A stretch of 64,000 nucleotides of DNA from Noviherbaspirillum sedimenti (GCF_003590835.1 NZ_QYUQ01000002.1:310001-374000), one strand, 5' to 3'; counted from the first letter of the stretch, positions 8,430-17,167 are shown. Notes: generated from the letters alone by a model not told the origin. A program made the numbers and translations.

Positions 8430-8720
8430 TTACTTCGGTGCCTTGAACTTCTGAACAACTTCCTTCAGTGCGGTCGATTGCTTGAAGCGAACCGATTTCG
8501 AAGCCTTGATTTTCAGGGCTTCGCCAGTGGCCGGGTTGCGGCCGGTGCGCGCGGCGCGCTGGGACACGTTGAAGGTGCCGAAACCGGCGACGGATGCACG
8601 GCCGGTCTTTTTCAGTTCAGCGGTCAGGCCGTCAAAAATGCCTTCGTAGATTTCCTGGGCTTTTTTCTTTGGGATATCGTGTTGTTCCGCAATTGCGGCG
8701 ATGGTTTCAGCTTTGCTCAA
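8430..8720 (-). CDS. hupB: HU-family nucleoid DNA-binding protein
   Basis: A 96-residue HU-type protein. The N-terminal helices are SKAETIAAIAEQHDIPKKKA, the beta-arm core is GFGTFNVSQRAARTGRNPATGE with the RNPATG turn that intercalates DNA, and the basic C-terminus is VVQKFKAP. It binds and bends DNA as a dimer. The start codon is TTG, fixed by AGGAG six bases upstream. HU, IHF and HU-like H-NS substitutes share this fold; the sequence favours HU. The gene is convergent with the hfq-like gene. Confidence 0.9.
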   Translation of the reverse strand: MSKAETIAAIAEQHDIPKKKAQEIYEGIFDGLTAELKKTGRASVAGFGTFNVSQRAARTGRNPATGEALKIKASKSVRFKQSTALKEVVQKFKAPK

Positions 8721-9087
8721 TTCTCACTCCTAAAAAATAATTAACATGTCGCCACCTTGGGTGGACGCTCGTATTGTATTGAATCGGCGTAATAAATAGC
8801 CAATGCAGGCGCATTAGTTTCCCGTTTTTTAGCTATTTTTGCGACACTTTTTTGAAATAAGCTAATAAGCACGGGGTTTTTTCTCTGGTTGAGAAGATTG
8901 TCCCTTGGGTTTTGCCATCCGGCGGCAATTGCGTGTCTTGAGATCGCGGCGCGATTCATTCCCAAAAAATGCGTGGGAATGTGTCAAATTGCGGAATGCT
9001 TGTTCTGTCACAATCGAATAACGACAGGGATCCTTTACGGTCATAGACAGTTGAATGTTTTCATCAAACTATTTATGGCGGTGACCC
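8721..9087. other. Intergenic region between divergent hupB and the HAF-repeat gene
   Basis: About 367 bases, AT-rich near hupB (ctaaaaaataattaacatg), as expected for the promoter of an abundant nucleoid protein. I see no convincing reading frame, hairpin or RNA gene. A GGTGA precedes the HAF-repeat gene by a few bases. Confidence 0.5.
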
Positions 9088-10332
9088 ATGCATCCACGCA
9101 CCTTGATACTTCCCATGACAATGGCGTTCACATTTGCCAGCTGTGGCGGCGGCGCGGAAGGCGGCAGTCACGCACCCACAAGCAATTCAAGTCAAACGAA
9201 TGCCACTGCATCTGCGCCGCAAGAAATGCTCGCTAGTGCAAGCGCTGCTCCCCAAATGAACGCAGCTGATGCTGATGCAACGTCAATCCCGACGGCACGG
9301 GCATCGTCCACATCCGCAACGCCGCTCACTTGGTCTGTGACGAATTTGGGGGCGTTTAATGACGAAGAGAACAGCGTCGCAACAGGGATAAACAACGCCG
9401 GAAAAATTGTCGGCTTTGCGATCAAGGTCGGTGCGTATTATCACCGGCCATTTATTTATGCGAACGGCATCATGGCGCCGATGCTGTCACCTGTGCAGGA
9501 TTACTCGATTCAACCTGCGCTCATCAACGACGGCGACATGGTGGTTGGCTATACCTACGAACCTCGCGCCCAAGATGGTGGTGGGCCGTTTATTTATTCG
9601 CAGGGAACATATGCGCGACTGGGCGGTGGCAAAGAGCCCTCCGGCCTGAATGATGCAGGGAAGGCTGTCGGCAACCTGGTGAGCCGCACCTTAAATCCAG
9701 CAGCACCAGCCGGTACGAATCCTTTCATCACACGGTTTAACGCCTATTTATACTTTAATGGCGCGATGACCGATCTCACTGCCGCGATTGGCGCTTTGTC
9801 AGCGTACGATATCAATAATCAAGGTGATATCGTTGGAAAAATGCCAGATAAAAAGGGCTATTTTTACCGCAATGGTCAGGTCCAGGGATTAGGGGCCTTG
9901 CCCGGGGATCAATATAGCCTGGCAATTTCAATCAATGACAAGGCTGAGATTGTCGGGGTCAGCGCCAATGACGAATCGATCGAATTTTCCAGGCGTTCGG
10001 ATATCAATCCAACGTCCGGATGGCGGGCATTTTTATATCAAAATGGTGCCATGACTGACTTGAACGAAGCAGGCGGCTTTGCCAAGAGTTACGCTTTTAT
10101 GGTGAATAACCGCGGGCACGTCTTGGGCGAGGCATGGAAGGAGGGGCATCGTTTCCACTATGTGTATCGGGATGGGGAATTTATTAACTTGAGCGACCTC
10201 CCTGCGCTGAAGACTGCCGGATGGACGGCGGTGAAGTTCTACGACATGAATGACGCCGGAAAAATCGTGGGTGAAGGTGTGATAGGCGGCAAAGTGCGCG
10301 CCTTGTTACTGACACCAAAAGAGGGGGGCTAA
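9088..10332 (+). CDS. HAF-repeat extracellular lipoprotein
   Basis: A 414-residue exported protein. The lipobox-like TFASCGGG predicts lipidation at about Cys18, and a Ser/Thr/Ala-rich linker runs to about residue 85. The body consists of seven degenerate repeats with the core pattern (I/L)N-x-x-G-x-(I/V)VG: GINNAGKIVG, LINDGDMVVG, GLNDAGKAVG, DINNQGDIVG, SINDKAEIVG, MVNNRGHVLG and DMNDAGKIVG. Between them lie F(I/L)Y-x-N/Q-G segments. This is the HAF family of probable extracellular repeat proteins, likely a beta-propeller or beta-solenoid. Function is unknown; surface binding is a guess. Confidence 0.82.
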   Translation: MHPRTLILPMTMAFTFASCGGGAEGGSHAPTSNSSQTNATASAPQEMLASASAAPQMNAADADATSIPTARASSTSATPLTWSVTNLGAFNDEENSVATGINNAGKIVGFAIKVGAYYHRPFIYANGIMAPMLSPVQDYSIQPALINDGDMVVGYTYEPRAQDGGGPFIYSQGTYARLGGGKEPSGLNDAGKAVGNLVSRTLNPAAPAGTNPFITRFNAYLYFNGAMTDLTAAIGALSAYDINNQGDIVGKMPDKKGYFYRNGQVQGLGALPGDQYSLAISINDKAEIVGVSANDESIEFSRRSDINPTSGWRAFLYQNGAMTDLNEAGGFAKSYAFMVNNRGHVLGEAWKEGHRFHYVYRDGEFINLSDLPALKTAGWTAVKFYDMNDAGKIVGEGVIGGKVRALLLTPKEGG

Positions 10333-10360
10333 TCGATCGTATCAGGGATTCGGCAACTGA

Positions 10361-11272
10361 CTATCCTTTCGGCTGCCGCACCACCAAAAGCACCCCCAGG
10401 CCGCAAATTGCCATGCCGATCAGCGCCCATCCAGTCATTGATTCGCCGAATATCAGCCAGGCCATGACCGCCGTAGCGGGCGGCACCATGTAAAACAATG
10501 AAGTGACGCGGGTCGCTGCGCCGCGGCGGATCAGCATATACAGCAGCATGATCGAAGCAATCGACAAGACGATCACCAGCCATGACAGTGCAAAGATGAA
10601 TTGCCCGGTCCACTGGACCTGCATGGTTTCCAGGTTTGGCGCCAGCAGCAGATACAGCAAGGCACATGCGGCAAATTGAATCGCCGTGCCACTCAGGAGA
10701 TTCAGGTTGGGACAAAAACGCTTTTGGTACAGCGTGCCAAAGGTAATGGAAAGCAGCGCCAGGAGCGCCAGCGCATAGGAAGCGATATCAGCATTCCCCA
10801 GGCTGCTCTTGCCGGACACGACCAGGGCCACTCCGATGAAGCCAAGCGTAAGCCCGATCCATTGAATGCGGGTCACCTTATCCTTGAACCAGACGGCAGC
10901 GAGAATTGCGGTCAGCACTGGTTGCAAGCCGACGATCAGGGAGACTACGCCAGCCGACATGCCATGGTGGATCGCGCTGAAAACGCCGCCAAGATATCCC
11001 GCATGCAGCAACAAGCCTGCGACCGCCGTATGGGCATAGTCCACCCTGCGGGCCGGCCACGGCGCCTTCATGAAGTAGGCAATGGGTACCAGGATAAGTA
11101 ATACGGCGATAAATCGTATCAAGAGGAAGGTGAGCGGCTCTGCATAGGGCAAGCCCAGCTTCCCGCCAATAAAACCGGTCGCCCATAAACCGACAAAGGT
11201 CGCCGGCGCAAACTTGATCCATGATGAAGACTCGGGTGAGACCCCCTTGGGCGTTTCTAATGTATGCGTCAT
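10361..11272 (-). CDS. EamA/DMT-superfamily inner-membrane transporter
   Basis: A 303-residue protein with about ten hydrophobic helices in two homologous halves, each beginning with a small-residue-rich EamA helix (FAPATFVGLWATGFIGGKLG; ALLALLSITFGTLYQKRF). Members of the family export amino acids, nucleosides or other small metabolites. The substrate cannot be read from sequence. It lies downstream of the MocR regulator on the same strand with a 109-nt gap, so coregulation with that locus is possible but not shown. It is convergent with the HAF-repeat gene. Confidence 0.87.
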   Translation of the reverse strand: MTHTLETPKGVSPESSSWIKFAPATFVGLWATGFIGGKLGLPYAEPLTFLLIRFIAVLLILVPIAYFMKAPWPARRVDYAHTAVAGLLLHAGYLGGVFSAIHHGMSAGVVSLIVGLQPVLTAILAAVWFKDKVTRIQWIGLTLGFIGVALVVSGKSSLGNADIASYALALLALLSITFGTLYQKRFCPNLNLLSGTAIQFAACALLYLLLAPNLETMQVQWTGQFIFALSWLVIVLSIASIMLLYMLIRRGAATRVTSLFYMVPPATAVMAWLIFGESMTGWALIGMAICGLGVLLVVRQPKG

Positions 11273-11381
11273 GATGAGAGTTTAACTTGATATCAGATTG
11301 CGGGTCATGCCGGCGTATGAGTAAGATGCCAAACTCGGCAACTTACCAACTATGCTGACACCGGGGGTGTGCTCCCTACTA

Positions 11382-12764
11382 TTACGTGGCGCACTTTGAC
11401 AGATAGTCGCTGAGCCAACTGATAAATTGAGGGTTATGTCCATGCGCGACATTGACTCGCATTGCTGCCATGTCAGATGGTTGAGTGACAAACGCCATTG
11501 ACGGCGCGATTAGAATACCTCTCGCCGCAGCGTGCGCTACTGCACGGGCATCAACCAATTTTTCCGGTGTAGAGACCCATAGATAGAATCCGCCTCCAAA
11601 AGGTCGGCATCCATCCAAGCCTACAGACTTCAAAGCATTGATTGACTGTTGAGTGGCTTCAGTCACTCTGGCGCGCAGCACCCGGAGATGTCGAAGGTAA
11701 TGCCCTTGGTCGATCAAGGCGAAAATTAGACGCTCATTATAGGATGACGTTGACACGATTGTTGCTACAAGCAACCTGCAAAGCTCGCTTGTAACCGACT
11801 TTGAAGCAGCAACATAACCGACACGAAAACTTCCTGCAAGGGTCTTGGAAAAAGAACCGATGTAAATGACGCGCTCCAATTGATCAAGCGAGGCGAGTCT
11901 GGGAAGAGAGAATGGCAGGATGTCCGCAAAAGGATCATCTTCCACAATCATGAGGTTGTTCGCCTCTGCAATTCGCAAAACGCCGTAGGCTTTGCCTAAT
12001 GTTATCGAGCCGCCCGTCGGATTGTGGGCGAGCGACTGCGTGAAAAAAATCCGCGCACCACTTGATCGCGCCTTTTCGCTAAGGTCATCCAGGCACGGCC
12101 CGTCCTGATCGCGCTTGACGCCCACGATACGCGCGCGCGCCAGCTTTAGCTTGGAAAACAATGGGTAGTAGCCTGGCTCGTCGACAAGTACTGCGTCACC
12201 TGGGTTCACATAACCGCGGATCACCAGATCCATTGCGTGGTTGGCACCCTGAGTCATCAGCAATCGATCGGGCGAAGCTGAAATCCCACGCTCTGCCAAT
12301 GCCCCGCACAGGCGTTCCCGTAACGGAAGGTATCCCCACGCGCTGTTGTAGTTATAGGCCTCCGAAGACAATAGTCGAATAGAAGATAGATGATTCTTTA
12401 GCTTTGATTCTTCCAACCAATCGGGCGGCAACCTGCCATCGCCAGGCCTGACAGTCAAGCGCCGCTCAAGTTGCTCGGTGAGCAATGCTTCGCCATCGGT
12501 AATGCCTTCAAACGGCAATATCGCACTTGGCCGTGATCGCGGCACGGCGCGTGCAACGTAGTAGCCCGAGCCGTGCTTGGATTGTAAGACTCCTTGCGCA
12601 ACTAACCGCAAATAGGCTTCCACCACAGTGTTCTTGGCAACACCATTGGCAATGGCTTCGTCATTGAGAGAACGCAGTTTATGTCCAGGTAGCAATTCAC
12701 CCGACTCGATACGGGCTAAGACGCTCTGAACTACGCGATCGACCTTGGAGATGGATGGAGGCAT
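11382..12764 (-). CDS. MocR/GabR-type transcriptional regulator (GntR wHTH plus aminotransferase-like domain)
   Basis: A 460-residue regulator. Residues about 10-75 form a GntR winged helix (LRSLNDEAIANGVAKNTVVEAYLRL, wing KHGSGYYVA). The rest is a fold-type I aminotransferase-like domain with the PLP pocket residues AHNPTGG, VEDDPFADI and the lysine motif IGSFSKTLAGSFRVGY. MocR proteins use PLP or a PLP-adduct as effector and often control transport or metabolism of amino compounds or vitamin B6. The gene is divergent from the SDR/lyase/binding-protein operon across 150 nt containing GTACCA-type repeats, so it probably controls both itself and that operon. Confidence 0.9.
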   Translation of the reverse strand: MPPSISKVDRVVQSVLARIESGELLPGHKLRSLNDEAIANGVAKNTVVEAYLRLVAQGVLQSKHGSGYYVARAVPRSRPSAILPFEGITDGEALLTEQLERRLTVRPGDGRLPPDWLEESKLKNHLSSIRLLSSEAYNYNSAWGYLPLRERLCGALAERGISASPDRLLMTQGANHAMDLVIRGYVNPGDAVLVDEPGYYPLFSKLKLARARIVGVKRDQDGPCLDDLSEKARSSGARIFFTQSLAHNPTGGSITLGKAYGVLRIAEANNLMIVEDDPFADILPFSLPRLASLDQLERVIYIGSFSKTLAGSFRVGYVAASKSVTSELCRLLVATIVSTSSYNERLIFALIDQGHYLRHLRVLRARVTEATQQSINALKSVGLDGCRPFGGGFYLWVSTPEKLVDARAVAHAAARGILIAPSMAFVTQPSDMAAMRVNVAHGHNPQFISWLSDYLSKCAT

Positions 12765-12773
12765 GTCGAAAGT

Positions 12774-12840
12774 GTACCACTAAGTTTATTGGTACGGTAT
12801 GGGCAAAAAACTTCCAAACTGTACCAAAAAAGTTCGGTAT
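12774..12840. promoter_or_regulatory. Candidate MocR operator repeats in the divergent promoter
   Basis: Two near-identical direct repeats, GTACCACTAAGTT (12774-12786) and GTACCAAAAAAGTT (12821-12834), are spaced 47 nt apart (about 4.5 helical turns). An inverted half-site TGGTACGGTA (12790-12799) and CGGTAT (12835-12840) lie beside them. MocR-type dimers typically bind repeated half-sites in such divergent regions. The assignment is inference from position and symmetry. Confidence 0.5.
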
Positions 12841-12914
12841 TTGAGCCTAGACTTAAAACACTTCAAGCACTCGCGCAGCCAGCGCCTGCATACATAAATA
12901 AGGAATCTTGAACC

Positions 12915-13661
12915 ATGAAGCTCATTGGGAAAGTCGCAGTGATTACAGGCGCGTCGCGCGGCATTGGACGCGGGATCGCTGAAACCTATGCGCGGGAAGG
13001 CGCAAGCGTTGTCTTGGCAGACATTAATGAGAGTGCCGCACAGGATGCGGCCGGCGCCATTGCGGCAGCATATGGCAATCCCACCCTGGCGTTGAAAGCC
13101 GATGTGGCGTCGGTAGCGGATAACCAAACCTTGATTGAGCAAGCGATCCAGCGTTTCGGCCACGTCGACCTGCTGGTTTGCAATGCAGGGATCGTGCGGC
13201 CGGCCCGTCCGATTGAAGACATCTCACCAGAACAATGGCGCGAAGTCATCGATATAAACCTTATGGGGTGTATTTACGCCACACAGTTTTTTGTGCCGGC
13301 TGCCAAGGCACGACAACAAGGCCGCATCATTTATATGGCATCGGTTGCAGGTGAGGTAGGCGGCGTTAGCTCTGAAATCAGTTATTCGGTCAGCAAGGCC
13401 GCAGTGCTGTGTCTGACCAAGGCGGTTGCCAAGCAGCTTGGCCCGTATGGCATTACGGTCAATGCAATTGCACCGGGTGCCATTCAAACTGCGATGACCG
13501 ATATTTTGCAATATCCCCCCGGGCTCAAGCAAAGCATCCCTCTCCAGCGCTACGGCGATGTCGACGATATCGCCGCCGCCGCACTCTATCTGGCAAGCGA
13601 CGATGCCAAATACGTCACCGGAACGACGATGGATGTTAACGGCGGCATGTTCATGAAATAG
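12915..13661 (+). CDS. Short-chain dehydrogenase/reductase, first gene of the MocR-linked operon
   Basis: A 248-residue classical SDR. Nucleotide-binding GASRGIGRG is at residues 13-21 and the NAG motif near 90. The catalytic Ser is in MASVAGEVGG and the catalytic pair is YSVSK (about 156-160). The C-terminus DVNGGMFMK is FabG-like. ADIN after the second strand, with an acidic residue, suggests NAD over NADP. It would oxidise or reduce a hydroxy/keto group of the operon's unknown substrate. AAGGAA precedes the ATG. The next gene follows after 39 nt. Confidence 0.9.
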   Translation: MKLIGKVAVITGASRGIGRGIAETYAREGASVVLADINESAAQDAAGAIAAAYGNPTLALKADVASVADNQTLIEQAIQRFGHVDLLVCNAGIVRPARPIEDISPEQWREVIDINLMGCIYATQFFVPAAKARQQGRIIYMASVAGEVGGVSSEISYSVSKAAVLCLTKAVAKQLGPYGITVNAIAPGAIQTAMTDILQYPPGLKQSIPLQRYGDVDDIAAAALYLASDDAKYVTGTTMDVNGGMFMK

Positions 13662-13700
13662 CGATGACGATTGATTGAGACACCATTGAGGAAACCAAAA

Positions 13701-14633
13701 ATGAATATGTATGAAAAGCGGCTCAAGTTGCGCGAGCTGCTAATGAAAAAAGAGTGCACGCCTTTGATGGGGGCATACGATGTGCTGAGCGCAAAAATTA
13801 TCGAACAGACCGGCTTCCCCGTTGTATACACCGGCAGCTTTGTCACTGGCGCAAGTAGAGGAGCATTGCCGGATGTTGGGCTGGTTCAGATGCATGATCT
13901 CCTTGAGCTGGCACGTGAAATTGCCAAGGAAACCAATATTCCCATCGTCTGTGATGCGGATACGGGGTGGTATCACGCCGCTAATATCTGGCGTACCGTG
14001 CACGAGTTCGAATCAGCTGGCGCCTCAGCTATCCATATTGAAGATACCGTGTTTGGCAAGCACACAGCGCACAAAGCGGTACTACTGGACCATGAGGTAA
14101 TGGTTGAGCGGATTCGTGCTTGCTGCGATGCCAGGGTCGACAAGAACTTCATGATTATTGCCAGGACCGATGCCCTGTACTTAAACGATGATGAGGAAGA
14201 CGCGGTCAGGCGCATCAATGCCTATCTGGAAGCAGGCGCAGACGCGGGCTTCATTGTCTTCAAGGGATCAATCAAATCACTCAAAAAATTTCGAGCCAAG
14301 ATCAATGGGCCTCTCATCACAACCAGCGTGGATTTTCAGGATTCATTGGCGGAAGAGACCGACGCCGGTTCAAACATGTCCGTGTATTGGCCGTTAACTA
14401 TTTTCGCCGCGTTCAAAGCTGTCAAGCATGTATGCGAAGCGTTTTACAAAGACCGCGATGCGACCAAGCTCAAGGAATATTGCTTTGATGAAGGCGAGCT
14501 GAACTGCTTGATGCCATATCAGCGCTTTAACGACAATGTTGTGAAATACAAGGTACTCAAACAGTTTTCAGGGGATAACGGCGGCCAAAGTAAGTTGCTG
14601 GTTGCAGATAAGCATTTAAGCAAAGAAAAATAA
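13701..14633 (+). CDS. Isocitrate lyase/PEP mutase superfamily enzyme
   Basis: A 310-residue TIM-barrel enzyme. Seen: MGAYDVLSAKIIEQTGF, YTGSFVTGASRGALPDVG, the metal-site strand IVCDADTGW (about 80-88), GASAIHIEDTVFGKHTAHK, and IIARTDAL. The flexible active-site loop lacks the KKCGH or KRCGH cysteine motif of isocitrate and methylisocitrate lyases and the PKTNS loop of PEP mutase. The enzyme is therefore more like oxaloacetate decarboxylase or dimethylmalate-lyase-like members. It should cleave or decarboxylate a 2-oxo or 2-hydroxy diacid using Mg2+. The start is set by TTGAGG upstream of ATG 13701. It is the second gene of the operon. Confidence 0.85.
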   Translation: MNMYEKRLKLRELLMKKECTPLMGAYDVLSAKIIEQTGFPVVYTGSFVTGASRGALPDVGLVQMHDLLELAREIAKETNIPIVCDADTGWYHAANIWRTVHEFESAGASAIHIEDTVFGKHTAHKAVLLDHEVMVERIRACCDARVDKNFMIIARTDALYLNDDEEDAVRRINAYLEAGADAGFIVFKGSIKSLKKFRAKINGPLITTSVDFQDSLAEETDAGSNMSVYWPLTIFAAFKAVKHVCEAFYKDRDATKLKEYCFDEGELNCLMPYQRFNDNVVKYKVLKQFSGDNGGQSKLLVADKHLSKEK

Positions 14634-14670
14634 ATGTCCATTAATGGCGCTATGAGCATGGACAATTCAC

Positions 14671-14684
14671 GGGTATCGATACCC
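14671..14684. repeat. Perfect 14-bp palindrome GGGTATCGATACCC
   Basis: A loop-free palindrome in the 84-nt gap between the lyase-like gene and the binding-protein gene, 34 nt before the latter's start. It could be a protein-binding site or a mild RNA structure within the operon. There is no T-tract, so it is not a terminator. Confidence 0.45.
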
Positions 14685-14717
14685 AGAAATTTAATTGGTC
14701 TAAAAAGGAAAATGATC

Positions 14718-15920
14718 ATGAACAAGCAGTTTCTTTCCGGGATAGCAGTCCTAACCATGAGCTTGCACTCAGTTTACGCTTACGCTCAGTCCACGGAACC
14801 CCTTCGCATTGGCTTTATCACCGATATGTCGGGCGCGTATCAAGATACCGACGGCGCCGGCGGCGCGGAAGCAATCAAGATGGCAGTTGAAGATTTTGGA
14901 GGCTCCGTGCTGGGCCGAAAGATTGAAGTGCTCACTGCTGACCACCTTAACAAGGCGGATAACGCGGCATCGAAGGCACGTGAGTGGATCGATCAAAAAG
15001 ACGTCAAGATGCTGATCGGCGGCGCCAATTCAGGCGCAGGTCTGGCAATAAATAAAGTCATTGCTGAGAAAAAACGCGTGTATTTCAGCGTGGCTGCCGG
15101 TTCGGCGAAACTGACCAATGAAGAGTGCACCCCTTATACCATCCATTATGAGTACGACACTGTCGCATTGGCAAGGGTGACCGGGTCCGCAGTGGTTGCC
15201 CAAGGAGGGAAAGACTGGTTCATGCTTGTGTCCGACTATTCGTTCGGTCACTCATTGGCCAATGAAGCCTCCGCAGTCATCAAAGCGAAGGGAGGCTCTG
15301 TGGTCGGTTCGGTCAAGCATCCTCTTCTCTCCAACGATATGTCTTCCTACATTCTGCAAGCGCAGGCATCGAAAGCACAGATATTGGGCCTAGCCAATGC
15401 CGGTGAGGACACGATCAATTCGATCAAAGCTGCGCATGACTTTGGCTTGACCAAGAAGATGAAGGTTGCCGGCTTGCTGATGGTGATCAACGACATCCAT
15501 GCACTCGGTCTCTCAGTTGCACAAAACTTGCTGATGGCCGATAGCTGGTATTGGGACAAGGACGAAGCGTCGCGGAAATTCGCCAATCGGTTCTTTGTAA
15601 AAATGAAGAGGATGCCGAGCTCGCATCAAGCCGCAGACTATTCGGTCACCGCCACCTACCTGAAGGCCGTGAAGGCTGCCGGCACCGATGACGCCGACAA
15701 GGTCATGGCTGAATTAAAGAAGATGAAGCTCGACGATTTCTATAGCAAAGGCTATATCCGCGGCGACGGGCGCTACATTCATGACATGTACCTGATGCAG
15801 GTAAAGACACCGGCCGAGTCGAAAAAACCTTGGGATTACTTGAAAATTGTTGCAACCGTCCCGGGTGAAGAAGCTTTTACCAAAGTCTCTGAATCCAAAT
15901 GCGCTCTCCTGAAAAAATAA
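14718..15920 (+). CDS. ABC-type substrate-binding protein, branched-chain amino-acid (Peripla_BP_6) family
   Basis: A 400-residue periplasmic protein with a signal peptide ending YAYAQS. Typical family segments are IGFITDMSGAYQDTDGAGG (about 31-49), LIGGANSGAGLAINKV, VSDYSFGHSLANEASAVIKA and QAADYSVTATYLKAVKAAG. Family relatives bind branched-chain amino acids, amides, aromatic acids or urea and feed a Liv-type importer. No LivHMGF permease or ATPase genes are in the operon. The protein must therefore dock on a transporter encoded elsewhere or act as a sensor. The start is chosen from AAGGAA seven bases before ATG 14718. It is the third gene of the operon. Confidence 0.9.
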   Translation: MNKQFLSGIAVLTMSLHSVYAYAQSTEPLRIGFITDMSGAYQDTDGAGGAEAIKMAVEDFGGSVLGRKIEVLTADHLNKADNAASKAREWIDQKDVKMLIGGANSGAGLAINKVIAEKKRVYFSVAAGSAKLTNEECTPYTIHYEYDTVALARVTGSAVVAQGGKDWFMLVSDYSFGHSLANEASAVIKAKGGSVVGSVKHPLLSNDMSSYILQAQASKAQILGLANAGEDTINSIKAAHDFGLTKKMKVAGLLMVINDIHALGLSVAQNLLMADSWYWDKDEASRKFANRFFVKMKRMPSSHQAADYSVTATYLKAVKAAGTDDADKVMAELKKMKLDDFYSKGYIRGDGRYIHDMYLMQVKTPAESKKPWDYLKIVATVPGEEAFTKVSESKCALLKK

Positions 15921-15996
15921 ATGGACAAGTGCGGGCCGAACGCGCTTGCCATGTTTTTCGAAAATGTATTACAACTGCTTAACCGCAGAGGCATCA

Positions 15997-16776
15997 ATGA
16001 ACAATGTCAAGCAACGAATCGCGCTAGTAACCGGGGGCGCTAACGGCATCGGAGACGCCATCGTATCGGCACTGGCGGAAAATGGGGTCAAAGTGTTTTC
16101 CCTAGACCGCGCAGCACCGAAGCAGCCCCGCGACGGTGTCATTTATCTCGATGCGGATGTATCTCAACCAGACCAGGTGGCCGGTGTGTTCAGCAAGATC
16201 GACGCAGTAGGGCAGGGCCTCGACATAGTCGTGCATAGCGCCGGAATTCAGCGCTCCGGTCTAATCGGACAAATGTCGTTCGACAACTGGTCCGCAGTGA
16301 TCGGAACGCATCTCACAGGCTTGTTTCTATGTGCGTCAGAAGCCATGCCGAGAATGATTAAGCAGGCGCGCGGTGGTGCAATCATCAGTATTGCATCAAC
16401 CGCGGCATTTGTCGGCTTACCCGGCCGGGGGCCCTATACGGCAGCGAAAGCCGGCATTGTCGGGTTGACCCGATCATTAGCGGTCGAAGCCGCGCCATAT
16501 AGAATACGTGTGAATGCAGTGGCACCCGGATTTACGCGCACAGCCATCATTGACGATGCAATTGCGAACGGTTCGTTGCAGGAGGACTGGATGCTGGAGC
16601 GTGTCCCGCTGCGTCGATTGGCAGAGCCTGCGGAAATCGCGAGCGTCGTAAAATTTCTTTCCAGTGAAGATGCTGCCTATATAACTGGACAAACCATTGT
16701 GGCCGACGGCGGTTGGACTATTCAAGGAATTAATGAATCCCCTGACTGGTTGCAGCCAGATGGGGCGCCTCGATGA
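15997..16776 (+). CDS. Short-chain dehydrogenase/reductase, last gene of the MocR-linked operon
   Basis: A 259-residue SDR. TGGANGIGDA is at residues 12-21, HSAG near 82, the Ser motif SIASTAAFVGLPG, catalytic YTAAK (about 148-152) and C-terminus TGQTIVADGGW. It is only distantly similar to the SDR that opens the operon, so the two are unlikely to be a recent duplication and may act on successive steps. The start at 15997 follows GAGG; the frame is open further upstream but without a better ribosome site. After the stop, about 170 nt to the tRNA terminator contain no recognisable gene. Confidence 0.88.
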   Translation: MNNVKQRIALVTGGANGIGDAIVSALAENGVKVFSLDRAAPKQPRDGVIYLDADVSQPDQVAGVFSKIDAVGQGLDIVVHSAGIQRSGLIGQMSFDNWSAVIGTHLTGLFLCASEAMPRMIKQARGGAIISIASTAAFVGLPGRGPYTAAKAGIVGLTRSLAVEAAPYRIRVNAVAPGFTRTAIIDDAIANGSLQEDWMLERVPLRRLAEPAEIASVVKFLSSEDAAYITGQTIVADGGWTIQGINESPDWLQPDGAPR

Positions 16777-16950
16777 CGTAAGTCACTCTTGTTTCATGAG
16801 CAATTCGGCAGCGAAGTCTGCGCGAGATATTGCTGGAACTGGTTTATGTCGGTTTTGTTAAGAAACGGGCAGGTGGTTCGGCCGGGCGAAAATGATTCCG
16901 CTATTTGCGAATTGATGCAGGAAATTAAACTGTGGAGGTATATTCTCAGA

Positions 16951-16980
16951 AAAACAAAAAGGCCAATCCGAAGATTGGCC
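16951..16980 (-). terminator. Intrinsic terminator of the tRNA-Pro gene
   Basis: GGCCAATC and GATTGGCC (16961-16968, 16973-16980) enclose a TTCG tetraloop on the minus strand, followed by TTTTTGTTTTT. It is a textbook terminator 17 nt after the tRNA 3' end. Confidence 0.92.
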
Positions 16981-16997
16981 TAAGTGTTTGATTCGAT

Positions 16998-17074
<77 letters not shown>

Positions 17075-17167
17075 ACGAACTGAAGATTATAGCAGAGGTC
17101 AGGATGATGTTGCCACGCAATGCTTGCCAGGTTGGTAAAAAGCTTGCCCTGATAAGCATAAGCGCGA

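Noticed and set aside
16777..16997. Possible gene between the last SDR and the tRNA
   Set aside because: The only open stretch has no ribosome site, no motif, and runs into the tRNA terminator.
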